Position numbers and translations under genes: made by a program | The notes under the pieces: model-generated | The model's input: only the letters and a program-made list of their open reading frames with translations | Told to the model about the DNA's origin: nothing | Databases searched by the model: none | Shown here: positions 23,386 to 33,324 of the stretch, in pieces | Layout of the letters: each line of letters starts with the position of its first letter | Position numbering within the stretch: position 1 is the first letter of the stretch | Origin: Monocercomonoides exilis | Lineage: Eukaryota; Preaxostyla; Oxymonadida; Polymastigidae | Length of the DNA: 64,000 nt | Direction of reading: 5' to 3' | Assembly (NCBI GenBank): GCA_001643675.2 | Contig: LSRY02000032.1 | Span: 434,001 to 498,000 of the forward strand

Positions 23386-24466
23386 AGGCTGGCAGCAGGA
23401 AGGAAGAAGCTGGCTGCTATTTCTTTGGGTGCACAGGCAGTGATTGCTGGAAGGTGGAGAAGTGGTGGAGGATGTGCTGCTGCAAATGAAAAGAGGAAAA
23501 AGGTTTTTGGAGGCTCTTTCAAAGATGCAGAGTTGTGGCTCATCTTTTGGAAAGAGAAAATTGGGGATGGAATATATTGAAGAAGAGAAAAGAGAGGAAG
23601 TGGTTCTGCCAAGTTGTGAATTCGATTGGAGCTACTTCTTCTTTTTTGTTGTTGTAATTGTTTTGTTCCAAATTTCTGAGGAGAGCGAAAAGTGGAGTCT
23701 GTTCGTTGTTTGAAAGATGCCTGCTGAATGCAGGTGCTGTTCATTGGTGTTGATTTTGTTTTGTGTGGCATTCTGGAGTGAAGCAGCACAACTTGGAATG
23801 CTTGCGATTGTGGTTCGTGCTGCTCTGTTTTTCCATTCTTTTGTTGTTTTGACACTTTTGTTTTTTCCATTTCCAATGTCCTTATGTTTTGGGATTCTTC
23901 AGTTGTTCACTTTGCATTTGTGCCTGTTCTTTCAAAAAAATTTGATTTGTGTGCCAATCAGCAAGCATTGCTTCTCCGAGCCCTTTTTGTTGGAGGGTTG
24001 TTTTGTTTTCCAAAACAGTTTGCAACTGCCTCTTAAATACATTATACGAGTCTCATTTGCTTCTTTCAAGACAGAATAAATCACTCAAAAAAAAATTTAT
24101 AAAGAAAACTCCATTTTGTAAAAAAGCAATTTCAGCAAATAAGAATGACAATTTCATTTCCAAACCGAATAACTGTCCAAACTTCGAAAATGCTATTCAT
24201 TCATTCAATATTTCTATATTTTTTCTCTTTGAATTTTTATCTTAATAATATTAAAAATCGTATTCTTGTTCAAAATGAGCATTTTCATCCATTTTCTTCA
24301 TTCAAACTCTATCCGTATAATACACGTAATATATATTCTTTATCCCTATAACTGCTGCGTTTGATGAGATTATTTCAATTTTTCTTTTCAATGTTTCGCC
24401 TTATGGTATGATCAGTCTATTCTTTTTTTTTCCTCGTTTTGCAGTCTATCTGGGAAGCAGTGGCAA
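23386..24466. other. Intergenic DNA, T-rich, no gene supported
   Basis: Open frames at 23444-23713 and 23717-24079 are hydrophobic because the DNA is T-rich, and lack family resemblance. 24080-24420 is AT-rich. The sequence just before 24467 has a pyrimidine tract ending TTTTGCAG, which could be an acceptor of a 5'-UTR intron of the kinase gene. Confidence 0.5.
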
Positions 24467-27010
24467 ATGAAGCTTCTGACTGTTATCCTGGGATGCACGC
24501 TGAGTATTTGGCGGTGCCTTGCAGCGGACAATGTGTATTTTGTGCAGGAAGGCGGGAAAGGCGATGGGAAAACGATTTTTGGCCCTTCTCCGTCTGTGGA
24601 GGCAGTTGCCAGCCATTTGCTACAAGACGGCAACACAGACGAAATAGAGATTGTTATTGTGGAGGGGGCGTCTGGTTTTCGAGGCAGTCGCGCACATTTT
24701 GGGAGCAATGCTTCTGTCAGAATATGCGGGGCTGTGAGTGCGCGGGAGGGGGTGAGCAACGGGCAGGAAAATGCAGCCATAACGTGTGCGGTGGGGGGAT
24801 GGGAAGATGGCAGCCTGTACGAGTACCATGCGCGGTTGGAGTTCAGGAACGTGTTTTTTGTTTTATCGGGGTGTGGCGAAGGCCAGGAAGGAGCAGACAG
24901 AGATTGTGCGGTGATAGCATCGGAGGCGAGGTGTGGAGAGAGGTTGGGGCTGAGGGCGTGCTGCTTCAAGGGAGCAGGCGGAGCGCAGGGTGTGGAGAGC
25001 GTGATGGCTCATCTTGTGAAGGTGACCAGCGGGAGCCTGGTGCTGGACGATGTGCGGTGCGGGGCAGGCAGCAACTCGCCGCTTGTCTTCGGGGTGAGTC
25101 CGTTTGCGGTGAATGGGGGCGATTCTGTTGTCCTTCGGGATGTGTCGCTGAGCCGAATTGTGGTGAAGGGGAGCGATTCGGCTGTTGTGTCGGTGGTTGG
25201 GCCAGACGCGAAGGCGCTTGAGGTGACCATAGAGCGGTGCGTGTTTGATCGGTGCGTGTCTGAGGCTTCGCGGACAGCAGGGGCGGTGAGTGTGACATCG
25301 CGGCACGAGCACAGCCGGTTTGTGGTTGGAGAGGAGGGGAAGACGAGATTTGAGGGGTGCTGTGCGCCTGCAGGGAAGGCGGAGAGCCTGTGGGTGGAGC
25401 TTGGAGGCGAGGCAGCAGAGACAAACTGGGGACTGTGCGACGGGTGTGTGATGTTTTCAGCGGAAGATGGTGCTGGGGAAGGGGAGAAGGGAGCCAAGCC
25501 GTTGTTCTGGGTGGTGGTTGGAGCGCTTGAGTTTTGCGGGTTTGGAGGATCAGGCACATCAGGGACAGACGCACTCTGCTCGAGGGCATTTGCGATCATT
25601 GACACAGAAGGCAGCGGGAAGGGAGACGAGAGAAGAGAAAGCAGGCAGAATGGCGAGCAGGAGGCGATTGGAGCGAACAACATCAAAAGCACCGAAAGCA
25701 CTGAAAGTGCCAAAAACATGAACGGCATTGGTGGGAGTGGTGTTGAAGCAAAGCAGAGTGGGGCAGGGATGGGAGGGTTGGGAGGGCTGGGTGCAGGCGG
25801 AAACAGCATCACGTCGCTGCCGTCGTTTGTGGTGATGCTGATTGTGCTGATAATAGTGATACTGTTCCGACTGCGGCTGGTGACGGTGGCGCAGCACACG
25901 ATTGTGGCGGTGGAGGAAGAGGAGGAGACAGCGACAGAGGACGATGCGCTGGCAGAGCTTGCGCAAGGGCAGAAGATGGCAGAGCGGGGCAGGGGCGTGG
26001 TGCGGCGAGAGGTGGGGCCGGGCGGGAAAGGGCCGGGGGTGCAGGGGAAGGCAGCAGCAGAGGCAGAGCTGAACAGGATGAAGAAGAAAGGGAAAGGGCC
26101 GGGAGGCGAGGGAGGCGGGGGAGCAGGGGGCGTGGGGGGAGACAAGAACTTTGGGAATGTGCGGCTGAGCGAGCGGGGGAAGGCGATCGAGAAGGCGATG
26201 CAGAAGTTTGTGATTCCCGAGAGCCAGCTGCTGAACTCGAAGCATCTGGCGAGCGGGGGATTTGCGGATGTGTTCACGTGCGACTGGAACGACACGCGGG
26301 TGGCAGTGAAGCGGATGAAGCCGACGCTGCCGGACCGGGAGCTGGAGAACTTCCTGATAGAGATGGAGCTGATGAGCAAGCTGCACCACCCGAACCTGGT
26401 GCGGCTGGTGGGGTGCGGGTTCCGGCCGTACTTTATTGTGATGCAGTATGTGTCGCGGGGGTCGCTGCACGACCTGCTGGTGGACCACCGGACGCCGCTG
26501 ACGTGGAAGATCACGCGGCAGTTCTCGCTGGACATTGCGAAGGCGCTGTGGTACATGCACACGATGAAGACGCCGATGACGCACCGGGACATCAAGTCGG
26601 GGAACATCCTGGTGGACCGGGACTGGTCGCTGAAGATGACAGACTTTGGGCTGTCGCGGCCGGAAGACCCGCCGGATCTGGTGGTGGTGAATGTGCTGGG
26701 CACGCCGCAGTGGACGGCTCCGGAGGTGCTGAAGCGGAAGCCGTACTCGCTGAAGGCGGATGTGTACAGCTATGCGATTGTGATGTGGGAGCTGATCAAC
26801 CGGCGGGTGCCGTACCAGGGGAAGAACCTGCTGGAGATTGTGAACCACGTGGCGAACAAGAAGGGGCGGCCAGACATGCCGGCGAAGCTGCCGCCGCACG
26901 TGATTGTGCCGTTCAAGGAACTGATGGAGAGGGCGTGGGACCACGAGCCGAAGAACCGGCCGTCGATGCGGGACATTGTGAACGAGCTGCTTGCGATGCC
27001 TCCCGAATGA
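24467..27010 (+). CDS. Receptor-like transmembrane TKL-family protein kinase
   Basis: Single-exon, 847-aa type I membrane protein predicted to sense at the cell surface and phosphorylate Ser/Thr. ATG at 24467. Signal peptide MKLLTVILGCTLSIWRCLAA. The ectodomain (about 22-450) has Cys/Gly-rich short strands (VTIERCVFDRCVSEASR; RFEGCCAPAG) like parallel beta-helix proteins. TM at about 452-470 (FVVMLIVLIIVILF). A basic, Gly/Pro-rich juxtamembrane segment precedes the kinase domain (about 585-840): glycine loop LASGGFADVF, VAVKRMK (Lys about 615), HPNLVRLVGCGF, HRDIKSGNIL (catalytic Asp about 708), DFG (about 726), GTPQWTAPEVL, DVYSYAIVMWEL, and RPSMRDIVNELL. All catalytic residues are intact. 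The only downstream neighbour for 2.5 kb is a kinase-less protein of related ectodomain design. Kinase identity is firm; the ectodomain fold is inferred. Confidence 0.92.
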   Translation: MKLLTVILGCTLSIWRCLAADNVYFVQEGGKGDGKTIFGPSPSVEAVASHLLQDGNTDEIEIVIVEGASGFRGSRAHFGSNASVRICGAVSAREGVSNGQENAAITCAVGGWEDGSLYEYHARLEFRNVFFVLSGCGEGQEGADRDCAVIASEARCGERLGLRACCFKGAGGAQGVESVMAHLVKVTSGSLVLDDVRCGAGSNSPLVFGVSPFAVNGGDSVVLRDVSLSRIVVKGSDSAVVSVVGPDAKALEVTIERCVFDRCVSEASRTAGAVSVTSRHEHSRFVVGEEGKTRFEGCCAPAGKAESLWVELGGEAAETNWGLCDGCVMFSAEDGAGEGEKGAKPLFWVVVGALEFCGFGGSGTSGTDALCSRAFAIIDTEGSGKGDERRESRQNGEQEAIGANNIKSTESTESAKNMNGIGGSGVEAKQSGAGMGGLGGLGAGGNSITSLPSFVVMLIVLIIVILFRLRLVTVAQHTIVAVEEEEETATEDDALAELAQGQKMAERGRGVVRREVGPGGKGPGVQGKAAAEAELNRMKKKGKGPGGEGGGGAGGVGGDKNFGNVRLSERGKAIEKAMQKFVIPESQLLNSKHLASGGFADVFTCDWNDTRVAVKRMKPTLPDRELENFLIEMELMSKLHHPNLVRLVGCGFRPYFIVMQYVSRGSLHDLLVDHRTPLTWKITRQFSLDIAKALWYMHTMKTPMTHRDIKSGNILVDRDWSLKMTDFGLSRPEDPPDLVVVNVLGTPQWTAPEVLKRKPYSLKADVYSYAIVMWELINRRVPYQGKNLLEIVNHVANKKGRPDMPAKLPPHVIVPFKELMERAWDHEPKNRPSMRDIVNELLAMPPE

Positions 27011-28035
27011 GCATTTCAGATGAAGGGCGGTGGAGGGGGAGAGGGAGAGGGAGGGGAAAAAGAAAGAGGGGGTTGCATTGGTGGTGGTTGTGGAAGTGGT
27101 GGTGCTGGCAACTCTCTCTCATTCTCTCTCATTCTTTTTTCTTGGTTGTTCGTTTTTCTTTTTAAAATGGGAAGAGTTTTGTGGCAGAAGCAACATCAAT
27201 GGCAGGATTGAGCACTTCACTGGTGTGTGTTGGGTTGGCGGTGTGCTTGCAATGCGAGCACAGCTTTGGGTGTGCTGTGTGTCTGAGGAGAGGGAAAGGT
27301 GGCAGTTTGCAGATGGAGCTGCCAAATGCGTGTGAGAGGCGGGGCGGGTGCTGGCAGCTGCAGACAGATGTTTGATGTGGGCTGATTCTGAAAAATGTGT
27401 TCTTTGTCTTTAGCACTTCGGTGTATTCTTCAATCACATCACATTTTTGTATTCTGAACGTTTTTGTTTTGTTTTGTTTCTTTTTCAGTTTTATGTTAAT
27501 GTTATTATTGTGATTGTTGTTATTGTTTAGTTTGTTTTTTTGCTTGTATGCTCTGCCTTGTTCAATTATTATATTCTTCAGATTTTGTGTTATGTTTGCT
27601 GTTGTTTTTCACATCAACTGATTCATCTGTTTTCAACAGAACTGCTTTTTTTTCGATTTGTGTGTGTTTTCTTGACTCTTTTCTTGCGCTTGAGAGCAGC
27701 GAGCCAACTGCAAGAGGAAGCAATAGACAGTGAAATGCACATGCATTCGTATAAACTTTGAAGGTGCAATTGCGTTGAACAGTGCATCATCAAAAAATAA
27801 ATTAAAAAATCATTTATTGTTTCAAATAGAAATCCTTTAGATTTTGAGATGAATCGGGAAAAAGAGAATCCTTTTGTTTCAAATTCTTATTCATCAGAGT
27901 TGTGTCTTGTTTTCACCCGACAATGTTTTCTTTCTGCAAAGTATTTCTTTTTCTTTTGACAAAAAAAGTTTATGATGATCTTGGCCATATTATTGATAAC
28001 ACTTTTTGTTGTTGAACGATTTTCTTGGCTCTTTT
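27011..28035. other. Intergenic DNA, G-rich then T-rich
   Basis: 27020-27110 is G/A-rich and the rest is increasingly T-rich. Short open frames (27540-27761 and similar) have no support. It separates the receptor kinase and its kinase-less neighbour and presumably carries the promoter of the latter. Confidence 0.5.
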
Positions 28036-29745
28036 ATGAATACACTTTGGTTTGCGTTCATTTGCGCCGCGGGGCTGAATGTGCTTGAAGTGCAAGCAGG
28101 AGCTGTGGAGATGACCACTCTTGGGGCTTCAGGCAGAGAAAATGGAATTGGTTGCTTGGCGAAGGCAGCGAATTCCTCAGTGAGAATTGTGCATGCCAAG
28201 CTGGTGGGCCTGCAGGAAGGCTCAATTGGCGCGTTTGTGGCAGGTTCTGAAGCGGTCCTGGAGGGATGTGTGGTTGAAGCGACAAACACCGAAAAGTCAC
28301 CTTTTTTGCTTGATGGATCGTCGCTGATTGCAAATGGCATCGAGCTTGGAATGCCACGGGATCGCGCCGTTGCATGTTTTTGCGAGTGCAGAGGCATGCA
28401 GGAGACAGTGATGCTGAGGAACACGATGTTTGGAGAATTTGTGTGTGTGGGAAGTGGCTCTTTCCTTCCTGTGCAGGGGAAGAGCGTGAGTGCAGAGGGC
28501 TGTGAATTCCGGAATGTTACAAAGCAAACTGGATTTGTTGGGCTCCTGCATGCGCCCGGGTGTTTGGAGACGCATTTGAGTGGATCGAGCTTTTTAGATT
28601 GCCAGAACGTTTTTTATGGCGGAGTCATGGGAGGGATGAATGTGCACGGGTTTGCTTCGAGCAATTGCAGCTTCTGCCGGTGCGCACACAACTTGCAATT
28701 TCGGTTGGGTGCAAATGGGCTGCTTGGACAGGCAGTTGGAGTGTCACACGAGGGAAAGACATTCTCTTCCACACAGATAGTTGGTAATGGAGTTTCAACT
28801 TTTACAGATTGCACATTCTCGTCGTGCAAAGGAATAGGTGGTGGAGGACTTGTTATTGGATCAGCAACAGCGGAGGTTATTTCGTGCACTTTTGAAACTT
28901 GCTTGGCTGTGGTTGGAGGGGGTGCATTGTTATCTTCAGAACATGGTTCTGTTGTTGTTTTGAAGTCAAGCAATTTTATTGGATGCACTGCTACAGGCGG
29001 GGAATTGCTTGGGATAGGCCCTGGGATGACTCAAGGTGGAGCAATTCTCATTAGTGATGGAAAGTGCAAAATGACAGATGTAAGTGGAGAAGGGTGCATT
29101 GCTGGTGCGGGAGGGTTTATGGCAGCAGAACTGAGCTTCGAAACAATATGGGAGGGACTGACAATAAAGAAGTGCAGGACGACAACAGGGAGTGGAACAG
29201 ACTGTGGTGGGGCATTCTTCTTTTCGGAGATTGAGTCATTGACAATCAAGGAGGCAGTGATTGAGAGATGCGAGGCTGGGTTCAGCGGAGGTGCAATGAC
29301 ATTTTTGTTTGTTGATAATGCTTCGTTGCTTCACATTCTGGACAGCAAATTTAAAGAAAACAAGGCGAAAGGAAACGGTGAAAAGTTTTTCAAAACATTG
29401 AATTATCCGTCAAAGGAAAGATTTGAGATTACAAAAGAGATGTATGCGAGCGACATATTTATTGCTACGAACAAGACAAAGGGGGAATTTACGAAAGATA
29501 ATTTTGAGGGCACGACTTCGTCGAGCAGGAAGCCACGGACATACAGCCGTTCACAAGGGAATTTTGATGATATGATGAAAAGTGCGCTGTCAACTGGTGG
29601 GATTGTTGGACTTGTTATAGGCTTAGTAGCAGCTGCAATTATTATTGTGGTTGTTGTAATTGTGGTTGTGTATGTTGTGAAGAAAAGAAAGAGGATGAAC
29701 GCAGATAGGAGCAATGAATTGCTTTTAATTGGAGCAACAAGATAA
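28036..29745 (+). CDS. Type I membrane protein with beta-helix-like (polymorphic-membrane-protein style) ectodomain
   Basis: Single exon, 569 aa. ATG at 28036 was chosen because it gives a signal peptide (MNTLWFAFICAAGLNVLEVQ); the frame extends upstream only through non-ATG codons. The ectodomain has repeated motifs of the form C-x-F-x-x-C followed by GGG and AL/LV (STFTDCTFSSCKGIGGGGL; ISCTFETCLAVVGGGALL; CGGAFFFSEIESLTIKEAVI), typical of right-handed parallel beta-helix proteins. One TM near the C terminus (GIVGLVIGLVAAAIIIVVVV) and a short basic tail (KKRKRMNADRSNE) follow; there is no kinase. Downstream of the TKL kinase in the same orientation. Likely surface adhesin or receptor; function is inferred from architecture only. 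Confidence 0.85.
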   Translation: MNTLWFAFICAAGLNVLEVQAGAVEMTTLGASGRENGIGCLAKAANSSVRIVHAKLVGLQEGSIGAFVAGSEAVLEGCVVEATNTEKSPFLLDGSSLIANGIELGMPRDRAVACFCECRGMQETVMLRNTMFGEFVCVGSGSFLPVQGKSVSAEGCEFRNVTKQTGFVGLLHAPGCLETHLSGSSFLDCQNVFYGGVMGGMNVHGFASSNCSFCRCAHNLQFRLGANGLLGQAVGVSHEGKTFSSTQIVGNGVSTFTDCTFSSCKGIGGGGLVIGSATAEVISCTFETCLAVVGGGALLSSEHGSVVVLKSSNFIGCTATGGELLGIGPGMTQGGAILISDGKCKMTDVSGEGCIAGAGGFMAAELSFETIWEGLTIKKCRTTTGSGTDCGGAFFFSEIESLTIKEAVIERCEAGFSGGAMTFLFVDNASLLHILDSKFKENKAKGNGEKFFKTLNYPSKERFEITKEMYASDIFIATNKTKGEFTKDNFEGTTSSSRKPRTYSRSQGNFDDMMKSALSTGGIVGLVIGLVAAAIIIVVVVIVVVYVVKKRKRMNADRSNELLLIGATR

Positions 29746-31541
29746 TGAGAAACTTTATCAGAGGATCAAGCAGATTAAGAGATCAGCTGATCTTTTCTGC
29801 TTATTTTTTGTTTTTCTGTTCTTGTTTTGTTTTGAAAGAGAATCGACCTTTTTTTATTCTTTCCACTCTCTCTTTCTCTCTTTTTTTTTCAAACAAATTC
29901 CAGCGAATATGTATTTGATGGTTTCGTTATCAGCATATTTTCGTTCTCTAATAAATGAACTTTTTTTTTTTTCATTTTTAATTTATTTATTTATTTATTT
30001 ATAATCTAATATGTATGTTTTTCATTCGATTTGCCTTTGTTTGAAGGCAATTTTTTTGATTGACATTTTTTTGAGACAAGCAGAGTTGATGATTCAAGTG
30101 TTTCTGCAAAATCATCAAAGAACCCTCTTATTTTTCATCAAATGAGCTTTTATATTTTGTGATTTCATTATTTTGTTTAATGTTTGATTATCCTTACAAT
30201 TTTGTTTCCTGTTTTCTTTCCTGGTTGCTTTCCTTTTTGGTTGCTTGATTTTTAACCAGAGATACAACCGCATTGAGAAGTGCAGATGTTGATTTTTTTG
30301 CTGGTTTTCTATATCTTCGCTCAACAACAGCGATGACATGGTTACTTGTTATGCTTTCCATTTGTTTTTATTATCGTTTGAGATTTTTTTCTTTTTCTTT
30401 TCTGCCTTCTTCAGTCGTTGATTTGTTTGGGAAACGTAAATTATTTATTACAATGAAAGCAATCAACAACAGAGCCCAAAAAATAAATAAATCTTTATTT
30501 TTGTAAAAACTTGAAGCAATTATCTCAAAAGCGAGAGTTAGAAATTTGGGGGAAAAAAATAAACCAAAAAAAAACAGCATTCAACATTCAAACAAACGCC
30601 TAATAATGTTATTACACCTTGTTCGTATTTTCATTCCTTCAAAATAACACTTTTGTTTGTGAAAGTCTTTTTCAGTGTTTGATGTCTATTTAGTCAAATT
30701 TTTAATTTCTTTGCATCGAGAAAGAAACGACTGTCGCAAACACCTTAAAAGAGACAGAGTTGGAAGATAGAAGAACACATAATTGCACTCACTGAAGGAG
30801 AATATATGAATAAGATCGTTTCTTAACACTTTCAAAGAGTGGGCGAATGAGTAACCTCCATCACTTTACCAATTTCAGATAATGATCCATCTTCTTCATT
30901 TATCTTTTAAGATGTATTTGTTTCTTTTCTTCTTTTATTAGTGTTGAGACCAACAAAAAAAAATGAAATGAAATGCCACAATTAGATTCATTTTTGCTAT
31001 AGAAAGCTTCAAAATGATCCTCTCATGCTTTTTAAAATAAAGCTGATTCTAATTCTGTTCCTTTTCCACTGTAACAAATGACTTTGTTATCTAAATTCCC
31101 TGAGAAATTGTTATTGCTCTTTCTTCTTCGATTCATTCTCTTCTTGTGTTTATCGAAGGATGTTCAACCATTGAAGAACTGGGCTCGTTGTTAAATGATA
31201 AAGATATAGGACGTATAATTGAATGAAGTGTGAATTCCATTTCAGATTTCCTTGGTTTCAAGAATCCTCAAGACAAAAGAGAAATGCGGAAGAGAAAAGT
31301 TGAAAAAAAAAAAACTGGAGGAGGCTGAAAACTGATTGAAATGGAATATCAGACAAAAAGTGTATTGTAAGAGTATTGGGCACAAAAGATTCGATGAAAA
31401 CTAGTGATCGGAAAGGTAGCAAAATTTTCAACGAAATAGAAATGAAAATTCACTGATTTCATTATTTTCATATTTTTGGAATAATGATCAAAACAAAATA
31501 TTGTTATATCGAATAATGGTATGATCAATTTGAAGATTATC
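29746..31541. other. AT-rich intergenic DNA with one weak candidate exon pair
   Basis: Mostly T-rich 3' flank and AT-rich spacer. One weak candidate lies at about 31160-31331 (plus). The frame GCSTIEELGSLLNDKDIG can be joined over a 33-nt GTATAA...TTTCAG intron to FLGFKNPQDKREMRKRKVE, ending TGA. No start codon or upstream exon was found, so it is not called as a gene. Confidence 0.4.
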
Positions 31542-32087
31542 ATGGCTGCAGCCAACGTTCAAACAACTGCTCAACAATTTATTGTTCATTATTTTGATTG
31601 CTTGGATAACAAAAAGCCTCAACTTTCTTCGCTATATGTTTGCTGATCGGCATTTGTTAACATTGTCATAACAATTATATTTTTATCTAATCACTCATTT
31701 GTTTCGTTTGTTTAATTTATTCCACAAATATATACACATAGAATGATGCGTCGATCATGAATTGGGAATCAGAAGTCTTTGTTGGCAAAAATATTCTTGG
31801 AAAATTGGGAGGTTTTCCACAAACAAAGCACAGCATTCAAGCTGTGGATGTACAGCCTAGCGCACAACCAAATGCAATCCATATTGTGGTTGTTGGGCAG
31901 CTTTTTGTTTGCTCTTTCTTTAATATAAAATTTTCTCTGAATAAGTTGTGTTTTCGATAAATAAAAAAATATTTAGTCAATAGGCCAAAGTGTTGGACTT
32001 CCTTTCGTTGAAAGCTTTTTCCTTGTACCTTCCGGTACTTCATATATCATTTCTAACCAATTTTTGAGATGGATGAACGCACTTTAA
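31542..32087 (+). CDS. NTF2: Nuclear transport factor 2 (NTF2)
   Basis: Three exons, 123 aa (family about 125): 31542-31637, 31742-31906, 31977-32087 (TAA). Both introns start GTTTGC and end TAG, and all joins are phase 0. In other eukaryotes NTF2 imports Ran-GDP through nuclear pores as a homodimer. Matches across the length: QQFIVHYFDCLD, then NDASIMNWESEVFVGKNIL, KHSIQAVDVQPSAQPNAIHI, VVVGQLF, and a last exon with FVESFFLVP and SNQFLRW, corresponding to the final strands (FxQxFxLxP, NDxFR). The tail is one or two residues shorter than animal NTF2. Exons are too short to stand out as long ORFs, so the gene is easy to miss. It converges with the Arf-like gene 295 bp away. A related NTF2-domain protein is possible, but the single-domain length favours NTF2. 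Confidence 0.9.
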
Positions 32088-32382
32088 GACTGCGTTAAGA
32101 TATTTTATTCTTTGGATGGCATTTGCAGATTTATTCTTCATTTCAAATATTTTCGTCTTCTCTTCAAGAAAGATAAACATTACATTTAAACTTTATTACG
32201 TTGAATTTATACGAAGACGCATTATTTCTCCATTTTTAAATTTTTCAGCGATTGTCGAAAGTAGAAATAAAAAAAGTGAAATGAAAAAAGAAATGAGAAT
32301 GTCAAATGATGCAAAAAATTTTTTTGCAACTAGTAAAATATGAAGAAAGATAATTACAACAGATTAGGATCATAATTTTATG

Positions 32383-33087
32383 TTATGCTGGCTTTTCCTG
32401 TAATTCAGTAGTCAGCCAATCTAATCCAGCTTGTATTCCATCTCCAGTAGCTGAAGAACAAGGTTGCATGTACCATTGTCTTCCTTCGCAAAGTTTGTCA
32501 ATTTCCAGACTTTTGGCAATCTCTGCTGTTGAAAGACAATTCTCTTTATCTTGTTTTGTTGCATAGAATAAAATAGGAACTTGCCTAATTTTCATTTGTT
32601 TGAATTCAAAAATAATTTAATTTTTCATACCTGCTCTCTTGATTACTCACAACAAGAGACAATACTTCTTTCACGCAATCATCACATTCCATTGTCTCGC
32701 ATGCAATCCGTTGTCTGTCAGTCGAATCTATAACAAAAATAATTCCATCAGCTCCAGTGTAATAATGGTGCCAAAGTCTTCGTATTGTTTTTGTTGCGCA
32801 AACATCCCACATCAGAAAAACAATATTTCCAAAACCAATCTCTTCATAATTGAAACGATCAGTTGGCATTGTTTGAACTTTTGTCCCTTCCTTATACCAA
32901 TATAATATTGAAGTTTTTCCACTTCCTTTTAATGATAGTGCAATTATTGATTCAGATTATTTCAATTAAAAAAAAGGGGGTAAATAAAGTTTTAAAATAA
33001 AAAATGCTCACCATCCAATCCTAAAATAACAACTTTTCGTTCTTTTGTTTTTGAAAAGCCAACAGTGCGAGAACAGCATCCTCCCAT
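32383..33087 (-). CDS. Divergent Arf/Arl-family small GTPase lacking the switch II glutamine
   Basis: Three exons: 33087-33012, 32925-32631, 32584-32383; 190 aa. Introns start GTGAGC and GTATGA. N terminus MGGCCSRTVG offers Gly2 for myristoylation and Cys for acylation, suggesting membrane attachment. P-loop GLDGSGKTSIL. Switch II, normally WDVGGQxxIRxLW, reads WDVCATKTIRRLW, so the GGQ motif including the GTP-hydrolysing Gln is gone. DGIIFVIDSTDRQRI is conserved. The guanine-specificity NKxD motif reads ATKQD (Asn to Thr). SSATGDGIQAGLDWL matches the SAxxGxGxxExxxWL end of Arfs. Arf membership is certain; loss of GGQ suggests a constitutively GTP-bound or non-hydrolysing relative. The exact Arl subtype cannot be assigned. 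Confidence 0.9.
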
Positions 33088-33324
33088 TGGCAAAAAAAAA
33101 TAATAATTAGCAAATAATTCGATCTTTTTCCATTGTTTTATTCATTATTCTTTATTCATTAAAAATGAAGTTACCAAATTTGAATAATAATTGTTAATCC
33201 GGATTTTCAAAAACTTGAAGGCAACATTTTAAATTATTTCAATTTTAAGTCCATTTAATATCATTAAGAATATAATTTCAAAGAAGTTAATAATTTTTTT
33301 TTCAAAAAAAGATTGTAGTTAAAC

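Noticed and set aside
23444-24079. Two hydrophobic plus-strand frames after the helical-repeat gene
   Set aside because: Phe/Leu-rich only because the DNA is T-rich; they overlap the probable 3' UTR.
25009-26703. 564-codon minus-strand frame opposite the receptor kinase
   Set aside because: Antisense of a well-supported kinase; no family features.
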